Shown piece by piece: positions 1-5,597 of a stretch of DNA of 7,801 nt; the stretch's first letter is position 1; each line of letters starts with the position of its first letter. Origin of the DNA: Nitrospirota bacterium. Its GTDB lineage: Bacteria; Nitrospirota; Nitrospiria; Nitrospirales; Nitrospiraceae. The stretch is from the NCBI GenBank assembly GCA_005877535.1, contig VBOM01000098.1, forward strand, positions 1 through 7,801, in the 5' to 3' direction. A model generated the notes under the pieces. That model saw only the letters and a list, made by a program, of their open reading frames with translations. It had not been told where the DNA came from and made no database searches. A program made the translations under genes and the position numbers.

Positions 1-378
1 ATGGAGATTGACGGGCCGTGACCCAATCGCACAACCACCGGGCATCGATACCGTGGCTTCTCCCCATCGCGCCAGCAGCGGACCCAACACGAGTACGGAG
101 GCCCGCATGGTCTTCACAAGATCATACGGAGCCTGGGTCGAAGTGATGACATTGGCGTTAATGAGCGCGCGATGCCCCTCATGGTGAACCTTCGCGCCCA
201 AGATGCCCAACAACTTGCCCATGGTGAGGACATCCACCACACGAGGTACATTGGTAATGACGCACTCGCCTCCGCCAAGAATGGTGGAGGCTAAGATCGG
301 CAACGTGGCATTTTTCGCCCCGCTGATCTGGACCTCCCCTCGAAGCGGTATACCGCCGGTGATGATTGTACGATCCAT
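1..378 (-). CDS. murA: UDP-N-acetylglucosamine 1-carboxyvinyltransferase (MurA), N-terminal part, cut by window edge
   Basis: MurA transfers enolpyruvate from phosphoenolpyruvate to UDP-N-acetylglucosamine in the cytoplasm, the first committed step of peptidoglycan synthesis and the target of fosfomycin. The visible 126 residues cover about 30% of the usual 420. They carry the family signatures: [12 protein letters not shown] with Lys22-Asn23 near residue 20, [11 protein letters not shown] around residues 84-94 with Arg92, and the loop [15 protein letters not shown], in which Cys116 matches the catalytic, fosfomycin-binding cysteine (Cys115 in E. coli). The frame is open to base 1, so the rest lies outside the window. 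The ATG at 378 is preceded by GGCGGAG only 3-4 bases away, a short spacing. It is the last gene of the rho-rpmE-prfA-prmC-murA series, but 213 bp holding a palindromic repeat separate it from prmC, so it may have its own promoter. Identification is very secure. Confidence 0.97.
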   Translation of the reverse strand, partial: MDRTIITGGIPLRGEVQISGAKNATLPILASTILGGGECVITNVPRVVDVLTMGKLLGILGAKVHHEGHRALINANVITSTQAPYDLVKTMRASVLVLGPLLARWGEATVSMPGGCAIGSRPVNLH

Positions 379-391
379 CGTCTCCGCCCTT

Positions 392-515
392 GCAGAATGC
401 TGAAAAAGTCTGCCAGCTTCGTTCTCGCATCGCTCAGAGGCTCAACGTACCGAAGCGTACGCCTCGCCTCTTCGCTCGCTGCGGCCTTGCTGGACTGCCT
501 TTTTCAGCATCCTGC
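392..515. repeat. Palindromic MITE/REP-like intergenic element
   Basis: The ends form an imperfect inverted repeat. GCAG-A-ATGCTGAAAAAG begins at 392, and its complement CTTTTTCAGCAT-C-CTGC ends at 515. Inside, AGAGGC pairs with GCCTCT and CGTAC pairs with GTACG around a short centre near 450, so the whole element could fold into one long imperfect hairpin. There is no room for a transposase. From memory, very similar sequences recur between genes in Nitrospira genomes, and their translation gives spurious peptides starting [17 protein letters not shown] cannot search for this here. The element fills most of the prmC-murA gap and ends just upstream of the murA ribosome binding site. Its effect on transcription is unknown. 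Confidence 0.7.
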
Positions 516-591
516 GGGATGTACTCCTGTTGGCCCTAACGTGCAGGCCGGTGAGATTCAGGCGTGCCCACAGAGATTTTCCCGCCACCTG

Positions 592-1497
592 TTACGTTCC
601 GACTCGCTCCACAATCACCACACGTTCGAGCCCCGCCGCGTCGTAGACCAGCCGGTGGAATCTGTACCCCGGTATCTGGTCGACAATCCGGCGCATCGCG
701 CAAGCCTGGCCGGCACCAATTTCCATGATCAGTGCACCGCCGGGAGACAGGTATCGACCAGCCTCCTGCAGCAACCGTTCGTGCAACTCCGTCCCCTGAG
801 GCCCTGCCACCAGCGCACCTCGCGGCTCGAATAGCCGCACTTCGGGCTGAAGGGTCCCCCAGTCGGCCTCGGCAATATAGGGGGGGTTCGAGACGATGAC
901 GTCAATGCGCCCTTCCATGTCCTGCTGCGCCAATGGCCTCAATAGGTCGCCCTCCAACCATGTGATGCGCTCGCCTACTTCATGGCGCGTGGCATTTTGC
1001 CTGGCGACAGCCAGCGAGGGGCTCGATAGATCGGTTGCGATCACCCACGCGCGCGGTCTCAGCCGCGCAAGCGCCACGGCAATGCACCCAGATCCCGTAC
1101 AGGCATCGACGATGGTAGCCTGTCGCTCGGCGGGAATCCGTTGCGCGACATATTCCAGCAGAAGCTCAGTCTCCGGCCTCGGAATGAGCACCGCCGGATT
1201 CACATCAAACTCAAGCCCGCAAAACTCCTGGGTTCCCAGAATATATTGCAAGGGCTCACGCCCAACCCGCCGCTCGACCAACCCCCTGGCGACCAATAGC
1301 TCGGCGTGAGACAGCAGTCGGTCTCGATCGGCGACAACATGATGTGCGGAAAGCCGAAGCGCGTGCTCCATTATCCAAAACGCTTCCTGCCTCGAACTCT
1401 CGATGCCGGCCTGTTCCAGCATCCATTGCGCCTCGGCGATCACCTCACCAAGAGTCGCCTGGCCTGCTGACTGCGGAATGGGGGCAACCACATCCAT
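592..1497 (-). CDS. prmC: Peptide chain release factor N5-glutamine methyltransferase (PrmC/HemK)
   Basis: PrmC uses S-adenosylmethionine to methylate the glutamine of the GGQ motif in release factors RF1 and RF2, which speeds peptide release. The protein is 301 residues, slightly longer than the E. coli form (277). An N-terminal helical domain (about 1-85) is followed by the linker PLQYILGTQEFCGLEF (82-97) and VLIPRPETE (103-111). The Rossmann-fold methyltransferase domain has motif I DACTGSGCIAVALA (131-144), where Cys replaces the more usual Gly of D-x-GTGSG. The catalytic NPPY motif is at 204-207 and FEPRGAL at 223-229. The ATG at 1497 follows the prfA stop by one base (TAACATG), and GGGAG inside the prfA 3' end lies nine bases upstream, so translational coupling with its own substrate gene is likely. 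The pair is the classic prfA-prmC arrangement. Confidence 0.97.
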   Translation of the reverse strand: MDVVAPIPQSAGQATLGEVIAEAQWMLEQAGIESSRQEAFWIMEHALRLSAHHVVADRDRLLSHAELLVARGLVERRVGREPLQYILGTQEFCGLEFDVNPAVLIPRPETELLLEYVAQRIPAERQATIVDACTGSGCIAVALARLRPRAWVIATDLSSPSLAVARQNATRHEVGERITWLEGDLLRPLAQQDMEGRIDVIVSNPPYIAEADWGTLQPEVRLFEPRGALVAGPQGTELHERLLQEAGRYLSPGGALIMEIGAGQACAMRRIVDQIPGYRFHRLVYDAAGLERVVIVERVGT

Positions 1498-1498
1498 G

Positions 1499-2575
1499 TT
1501 AAGCAGCTCCCACTTCTTGCTGCCGCTGCGCCTTCAGAGCCTGGACGAGTTCGTCGAGATCGCCCTCGAGTACCTGTTCCAACTTATGCAAGGTCACACC
1601 GACGCGATGGTCTGTCACACGATTCTGCGGGAAGTTGTAGGTGCGAATCTTCTCGCTTCGCTCACCCGTGCCCACCTGAGACTTGCGATTCTGCGCGGTT
1701 TCCGCTTCCTGCTTCTCCCGCTCCGCTTCGACGATTCTGGCCCGCAGAGTCCGCATCGCCTTGTTGCGATTCTTCAGCTGCGACCGTTCGTCCTGGCAAC
1801 TCACCACCACACCGGTCGGAACATGAGTGATCCGCACCGCCGATTTCGTCGTATTGACGCTCTGGCCTCCGGCGCCGGATGAACAGAATGTGTCGATCCT
1901 GAGATCCATGGGATCAATATGCACATCGACCTCGTCCACCTCAGGCATGACAGCGACGGTAACGGTCGACGTATGAATCCGGCCGCTGGCCTCAGTGACG
2001 GGAACACGCTGCACACGGTGGACCCCAGCCTCAAACTTGAAGTGGCTATAAGCACCCTTGCCTTCTATAAGCGCAACGATTCCCTTGTAGCCCCCGGGCC
2101 CAGCTTCTGTGGCTTCGACCACATCGACCTTGAAATCTTTGATCTCGGCATACTTGCTGTACATGCGGAACAACGCTCCGGCAAAAAGCGCTGCCTCGTC
2201 ACCGCCGGTCCCGGCGCGGATTTCGAGGAGCAGGCTCTTCTCGTCTCGTGGGTCTTTGGGAATGAGTAACTCTCGAGCCTGCTGTTCGATCTCACGCTGC
2301 TGGCGTTCGAGCGTAGCGCTCTCTTCCGTTGCCATCTTATGAAACTCGGCCCCCGCCGTGGGATCTGCAAGAATTTGGGTGGCTTCCTCCAACTGCCTTG
2401 CGTTGTCTCGATAGCGTGCAAGAAGCTTGGCGGCCGGTTCGATATCTGTCCGCTCCTTATTTACTTTGTGTAACTGCGAGGGTTGGCTCATCATAGACGG
2501 GTCCATGAGCTGATTCGTCAACTCATCATATCGATTTTCCAGCACTTCCCATTTCTTCAATAAGGCTGCTTCCAT
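1499..2575 (-). CDS. prfA: Peptide chain release factor 1 (RF1)
   Basis: RF1 recognises UAA and UAG stop codons on the ribosome and triggers hydrolysis of the peptidyl-tRNA ester. The product is 358 residues, typical for RF1 (360 in E. coli). The N-terminal helical domain (about 1-110) leads to the PCRF domain with IRAGTGGDEAALF (119-131). The stop-codon tripeptide PVT is at 192-194 in RVPVTEASGRIHTS; the P-x-T form marks RF1, since RF2 has SPF. The catalytic loop CSSGAGGQSVNTT has GGQ at 236-238, and the C-terminal part contains TYNFPQNRVTDHR (312-324). The GGQ glutamine is the substrate of PrmC, encoded immediately downstream. AGAGGG lies about ten bases before the ATG at 2575. An intrinsic terminator separates the gene from rpmE upstream, so part of its transcription may come from its own promoter, which I could not place. 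Confidence 0.98.
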   Translation of the reverse strand: MEAALLKKWEVLENRYDELTNQLMDPSMMSQPSQLHKVNKERTDIEPAAKLLARYRDNARQLEEATQILADPTAGAEFHKMATEESATLERQQREIEQQARELLIPKDPRDEKSLLLEIRAGTGGDEAALFAGALFRMYSKYAEIKDFKVDVVEATEAGPGGYKGIVALIEGKGAYSHFKFEAGVHRVQRVPVTEASGRIHTSTVTVAVMPEVDEVDVHIDPMDLRIDTFCSSGAGGQSVNTTKSAVRITHVPTGVVVSCQDERSQLKNRNKAMRTLRARIVEAEREKQEAETAQNRKSQVGTGERSEKIRTYNFPQNRVTDHRVGVTLHKLEQVLEGDLDELVQALKAQRQQEVGAA

Positions 2576-2616
2576 GGCCCCATTGCCCTCTGATTCGCTC
2601 TCAGCCCCTGTCGCGC

Positions 2617-2654
2617 AAAAACAAAGAGACCCTGCCCCTCAGCGAAGCAGGGTC
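2617..2654 (-). terminator. Intrinsic terminator between rpmE and prfA
   Basis: Read on the minus strand, GACCCTGC (2654-2647) pairs perfectly with GCAGGGTC (2635-2628) around an 11-base loop. A U-rich run follows, UCUCUUUGUUUUU, complementary to the A-rich bases down to 2617. It starts about 20 bases after the rpmE stop codon and ends about 40 bases before the prfA start. This is the layout of a rho-independent terminator. It would end or reduce transcription coming from rho-rpmE before prfA. The stem is strong, but the U-tract is broken by a G, so partial readthrough is plausible. Confidence 0.8.
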
Positions 2655-2676
2655 CCTCGTATGACCTCTTCTCGAG

Positions 2677-2883
2677 CTACTTGTCTTTCTTCGCGTACTT
2701 CTTCTTGAACCGTTCAACACGTCCTTCGGTATCAATGATCTTTTGCGTCCCCGTAAAAAACGGATGGCAGTTTGAACATATATCGACATTGATGTCGCCA
2801 CCGGTCGAGCGGGTCTTATATTTGTTGCCGCATGCGCAATGCACCGCGACTTCCCGATACACGGGATGAATACCCTTCTTCAT
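2677..2883 (-). CDS. rpmE: Large ribosomal subunit protein bL31, zinc-binding (C+) type
   Basis: L31 is a small protein of the 50S subunit that contributes to a bridge with the 30S head. The 68-residue sequence has the full family length. It begins [12 protein letters not shown] and holds the zinc ligands as CxC (Cys16, Cys18) and CxxC (Cys36, Cys39), the latter in [12 protein letters not shown], followed by the basic tail [13 protein letters not shown]. Four cysteines define the zinc-dependent form, which in other bacteria is exchanged for a zinc-free paralogue under zinc limitation. AGGAG at 2894-2898 lies ten bases upstream of the ATG, a good ribosome binding site. The gene follows rho after 95 bp and is followed by an intrinsic terminator, so rho-rpmE is probably one transcription unit. 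Start and identity are secure. Confidence 0.97.
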   Translation of the reverse strand: MKKGIHPVYREVAVHCACGNKYKTRSTGGDINVDICSNCHPFFTGTQKIIDTEGRVERFKKKYAKKDK

Positions 2884-2910
2884 AAATCACACTCTCCTGA
2901 CATCACAATT

Positions 2911-2978
2911 TATCCGCCTTCGCCCATTCCAAGGCCAATCACTCTACCCTTTCTCAGCGACCAGATACAAGGCGGATA
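2911..2978 (-). repeat. 10-bp perfect inverted repeat in the rho-rpmE spacer
   Basis: TATCCGCCTT at 2911-2920 and AAGGCGGATA at 2969-2978 are exact reverse complements, separated by 48 bases. The arm at 2969-2978 directly abuts the rho stop codon, and the other ends about 27 bases before the rpmE start. In the minus-strand transcript this could form a long-range stem holding a 48-nt loop, just upstream of the L31 ribosome binding site. No U-run follows, so it does not look like a terminator. It could be an mRNA-stabilising or processing stem, or an L31-related control element; the role is inference only. Confidence 0.5.
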
Positions 2979-4250
2979 TTATCGATTCATCGACTGCAGG
3001 AATTCCTGATTGGTCTTGGTGCCATGCAGCTTGTCCATCAGAAACTCCATGGCTTCCATCGTCCCAAGCGGACTCAACACCTTGCGCAAAATCCACATCT
3101 TGTTGAGACGATCCTTGTCCACCAACAATTCCTCTTTTCTCGTCCCGGACTGGCTGATATCGATGGCCGGGAAGAGCCGCTTGTCGGCCAGACGTCGATC
3201 GAGGTGGACTTCCATGTTGCCGGTCCCTTTGAACTCTTCAAAAATAACATCATCCATCCGGCTACCGGTGTCGACGAGAGCTGTCGCCATGATGGTGAGA
3301 CTGCCGCCGTTTTCGATGTTGCGGGCCGCCCCGAAGAACCGCTTCGGCCGCTGGAGCGCATTCGAGTCCAATCCTCCCGACAGCACCTTGCCGCTTGGCG
3401 GCGCAATTGTATTGTAGGCGCGCGCCAGGCGAGTAATGCTGTCCAGCAGCACTACGACATCTTTCTTATGTTCGACCAGTCGCTTTGCCTTTTCAAGCAC
3501 CATCTCAGCCACTTGAGCATGGCGCTGGGCTGGCTCATCGAAGGTTGAACTGATGACTTCGGCCTTTACCTGCCGCTGCCAGTCGGTGACTTCTTCCGGC
3601 CGCTCGTCGATGAGCAGCACGATCAAAGTCACTTCCTTATGGTTTTTAAGAATGGCCCGAGCGATGGCCTGCAGCAACATCGTTTTCCCGGTTCGGGGAG
3701 CCGCGACGATCAATCCACGCTGGCCTTTGCCGATCGGGGTCGTGAGATCCATTACGCGGGTACAATATTCTTCACGGTCGAACTCGAGGACCAGGCGCTC
3801 TTCCGGATAGAGTGGTGTCAGGTTATCAAAGAGGATTTTATCGCGAGACACTTCGGGATCTTCATAGTTAACCTTCTCGACCTTGAGCAACGCAAAATAC
3901 CGTTCGCTCTCCTTCGGCGGCCGGATCTGCCCTGACACAATGTCGCCTGTGCGCAGATTGAAACGCCGGATTTGAGAGGGCGAGATATAGATGTCGTCAG
4001 GACCGGGGAGATAGTTCGAATCGGGAGCGCGCAGAAATCCGAACCCATCAGGGAGCGTTTCGAGCACGCCTTCGCCGAAGACCACACCGTTGTTCGCCGT
4101 CTGCGCCTGCAGAATCGCGAAAATCAATTCTTGCTTCCGCAGATTGGGTGCGCCATCGATCTTCAGATCGCGTGCAACCTCGTTGAGATCGGCGATTGAC
4201 TTCTGCTTCAACTCAGCGAGATGCATAACCTCCCCCTTCGTTTGTGTCAT
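2979..4250 (-). CDS. rho: Transcription termination factor Rho
   Basis: Rho is a homohexameric RNA helicase/ATPase that loads on C-rich unstructured RNA and terminates transcription. The protein is 423 residues (419 in E. coli) with no inserted domain. The N-terminal helical part (to about 50) leads to the OB-fold RNA-binding domain with [13 protein letters not shown] (62-74) and [21 protein letters not shown] (80-100). The ATPase core has Walker A APRTGKT (184-190), [11 protein letters not shown] (212-222), Walker B VVVLLD (265-270), the Q-loop GKVLSGG (287-293) and the R-loop GTGNMEVHL (342-350). Two starts compete. The ATG at 4250 has AGAGGA about five bases upstream. The ATG at 4226 (codon 9, MHLAELK) aligns with the E. 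coli N-terminus and follows GGGGGAGG closely. A long leader and a strong promoter lie upstream, consistent with self-regulation. Confidence 0.98.
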   Translation of the reverse strand: MTQTKGEVMHLAELKQKSIADLNEVARDLKIDGAPNLRKQELIFAILQAQTANNGVVFGEGVLETLPDGFGFLRAPDSNYLPGPDDIYISPSQIRRFNLRTGDIVSGQIRPPKESERYFALLKVEKVNYEDPEVSRDKILFDNLTPLYPEERLVLEFDREEYCTRVMDLTTPIGKGQRGLIVAAPRTGKTMLLQAIARAILKNHKEVTLIVLLIDERPEEVTDWQRQVKAEVISSTFDEPAQRHAQVAEMVLEKAKRLVEHKKDVVVLLDSITRLARAYNTIAPPSGKVLSGGLDSNALQRPKRFFGAARNIENGGSLTIMATALVDTGSRMDDVIFEEFKGTGNMEVHLDRRLADKRLFPAIDISQSGTRKEELLVDKDRLNKMWILRKVLSPLGTMEAMEFLMDKLHGTKTNQEFLQSMNR

Positions 4251-4589
4251 GAATATCCTCTCAAGTCTCCGGCTGCCTTGTTATCGGCAGCGATCGCACG
4301 TGGTGAACCATGGGAAATTGTACACGGACTGAATTGTAGCGTAATGGTAGTGCGTTGATGATTATGTCGTGTATATCAGCTAAAAGAGGGTGACCCGTGA
4401 GGGACTTATCTGTTTTCGCTCGTCGCTTACAGGGTACGACTCTGTCTCATAGTTGCGGATGGATATTGTTGCAGGCCGGAACCCATGCCAAGCTGACTCG
4501 CCTCTGTCCCCTGAGCAATTGTTACTTGTGTCGCGATACGCCTGGGAAGTCTTGTGTGTGGAGATAACTTTGAATCGAGCTGAGATAGT
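4251..4589 (-). promoter_or_regulatory. Long 5' leader of rho, possible autogenous attenuation region
   Basis: This stretch lacks a convincing gene. From the promoter at 4596-4625 the transcript would run about 340 nt before the rho ATG. In minus-strand RNA the part at about 4300-4365 is C-rich and G-poor (roughly 21 C to 8 G by eye) with little pairing, as expected for a Rho-loading (rut) site. A hairpin, GCUGCC (4291-4286) with GGCAGC (4277-4272) and an 8-nt loop, lies close to the rho ribosome binding site. Two tiny frames occur: 4427-4486 (19 codons) and 4261-4311 (16 codons, ending at the rho ribosome binding site), neither with a clear Shine-Dalgarno sequence. In E. coli, rho is controlled by Rho-dependent attenuation in a leader with the short rhoL frame; the same logic here is inference. 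Confidence 0.5.
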
Positions 4590-4595
4590 GGGTGC

Positions 4596-4625
4596 ATAAT
4601 AACGCGATCGGTATTTGGTTGTCAA
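4596..4625 (-). promoter_or_regulatory. Sigma70-type promoter reading toward rho
   Basis: On the minus strand TTGACA (4625-4620) matches the -35 consensus exactly. After 18 bases TATTAT (4601-4596) matches the -10 box at five of six positions. The start of transcription is expected near 4589. It points to rho. The plus-strand stretch from here to the DUF2203 gene at 4775 has no comparably good promoter; the best pair there, TTGCAG with TATGAG, is weak. Confidence 0.7.
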
Positions 4626-4774
4626 CAGGGTTATCTCTTTTTCACGCTACCTACTTCGCGTTGAGCCAGTCAGTCCAGCCGACCCCGGCACTTTTTGATA
4701 GATGCACTGCTCCGACGCCTGCGGTTGCAGCGCAAAAGAGTAGTGTGCTATGAGGGACCTCTCGGGAACATACC

Positions 4775-5188
4775 ATGGCGCACGACGACGAACACGGACA
4801 GCACGAGCGAATATTCACATTGGTCGAGGCCAATCGCCTCATCCCCCAGCTCAACTCCAAGTTGACATCGATTCAGCAAGCCAAGGCCGTCTTGTCACGT
4901 ACGAAAGAAGATATTAAGAAAGCCAGCGCCCAGGCTGAATATGGCGGGGGTAGTACCGTTGGACACCTCTACATCTTGGGTCTGCAACAAGTCAGTACGA
5001 ATCTTCAGGCGATTCAGGAACTCGGCATCCTGGTGAAGGACCTGGATCTCGGCCTCTGTGACTTTCCCCATCTTCGTGACGGCCGAGTGGTCTATTTATG
5101 CTGGAAGCTCGGAGAACAAGAAGTTCGCTGGTGGCATGAAACGACCACCGGCTATAAAGATCGCTGCCCGCTAGAGGACCTAGCCTGA
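4775..5188 (+). CDS. DUF2203-family protein
   Basis: A 137-residue soluble protein of the DUF2203 family, whose function is unknown. Family hallmarks are visible: RIFTLVEAN (12-20) at the N-terminus, a helical middle (25-85), then LGILVKDLDLGLCDFP (83-98), VVYLCWKLGE (105-114), WWHE (119-122) and GYKDR (126-130). The conserved His, Trp, Asp and Arg residues could build a binding site, but no reaction is known to me. No signal peptide or membrane segment is seen. The ribosome binding site is weak: CGGGA lies about eight bases before the ATG, and a stronger GAGGG is too far (about 19 bases). The gene is divergent from rho and lies 35 bp before the YciI-like gene, so the two are probably co-transcribed. 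Family assignment is confident; biological role is open. Confidence 0.9.
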   Translation: MAHDDEHGQHERIFTLVEANRLIPQLNSKLTSIQQAKAVLSRTKEDIKKASAQAEYGGGSTVGHLYILGLQQVSTNLQAIQELGILVKDLDLGLCDFPHLRDGRVVYLCWKLGEQEVRWWHETTTGYKDRCPLEDLA

Positions 5189-5223
5189 GGTCGGAGTCCT
5201 AATCCTCAACCCTCGAGACATTT

Positions 5224-5502
5224 ATGAAATTTGTCATACTCGGATTCGACGGTCCCGACGGAGAGGCCAAGCGAAAAATCTATCGCCCGGCGCATCTCGC
5301 CAAGATGGAACCCCTAGATGCGCAAGGCCGGGTCGTGCTAGCAGGTCCGCTCACGGATAAGACCGGGAGTCTTATCGTCATCGAAGCGGACTCGCTGGAA
5401 GACGCGCGACAGTTTGCTCGCGAAGACCCCTATACTGTCCACGGTGTATTTGAACGGGTCGACGTCCACCCATTTTCTCAAGTCTTTCCGAAAGAACGGT
5501 AA
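5224..5502 (+). CDS. YciI-family (YCII-related domain) protein
   Basis: A 92-residue protein made of a single YCII-related domain, a small alpha/beta ferredoxin-like fold. It starts MKFVILGFDGPDGEAKRK, has the helix RPAHLAKMEPL with His24 (21-31), then GRVVLAGPLTD (35-45), SLIVIEADSLEDARQFA (49-65) and the turn EDPY (67-70) with Asp68. The conserved His and Asp fit the putative active-site pair of the family. Some YciI relatives act on chlorinated aromatics or cyclic substrates, but most have no known activity, and none can be assigned here. GVFERVDVHPF (74-84) closes the sheet. Only weak ribosome binding (CGAGA) precedes the ATG, perhaps because it is translated after the DUF2203 gene 35 bp upstream. 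It is probably cytoplasmic and the second gene of a two-gene unit. Confidence 0.88.
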   Translation: MKFVILGFDGPDGEAKRKIYRPAHLAKMEPLDAQGRVVLAGPLTDKTGSLIVIEADSLEDARQFAREDPYTVHGVFERVDVHPFSQVFPKER

Positions 5503-5561
5503 CCGAAGGCCTGTCGCTCCACTCCTTCAGCCCTTACTCCGTTTGCCCCGCTCTGGTTGCA

Positions 5562-5590
5562 TTGCCGCTTCAGCCATCGCGCGGTATAAT
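5562..5590 (+). promoter_or_regulatory. Promoter giving a probable leaderless mRNA
   Basis: A perfect -10 box TATAAT (5585-5590) lies 17 bases after TTGCCG (5562-5567), which matches the -35 consensus at four of six positions. Only seven bases separate the -10 box from the ATG at 5598, so transcription should begin at or within a base or two of the start codon. Confidence 0.65.
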
Positions 5591-5597
5591 TATCTGA

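Noticed and set aside
397..834. Plus-strand frame of 145 codons
   Set aside because: It runs from the palindromic repeat into the antisense of prmC; the latter is a clear enzyme gene, so this is a shadow frame.
4290..4297. GCGATCGC palindrome resembling the cyanobacterial HIP1 octamer
   Set aside because: Only one copy was noticed in the window, so no sign of overrepresentation.
4330..4380. tRNA-like D-arm (GTAGCGTAATGGTAGTGCG)
   Set aside because: No acceptor, anticodon or T-arm pairing follows, and no T-loop GTTCRA is present.
4380..4625. 81-codon minus-strand frame upstream of rho
   Set aside because: It would start at a TTG overlapping the -35 box of the rho promoter, so it would lie partly upstream of the transcript start, and the product has no recognisable features.
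4626..4774. Plus-strand promoter for the DUF2203 gene (TTGCAG-18-TATGAG)
   Set aside because: Both boxes match the consensus poorly, and I cannot tell it from background.
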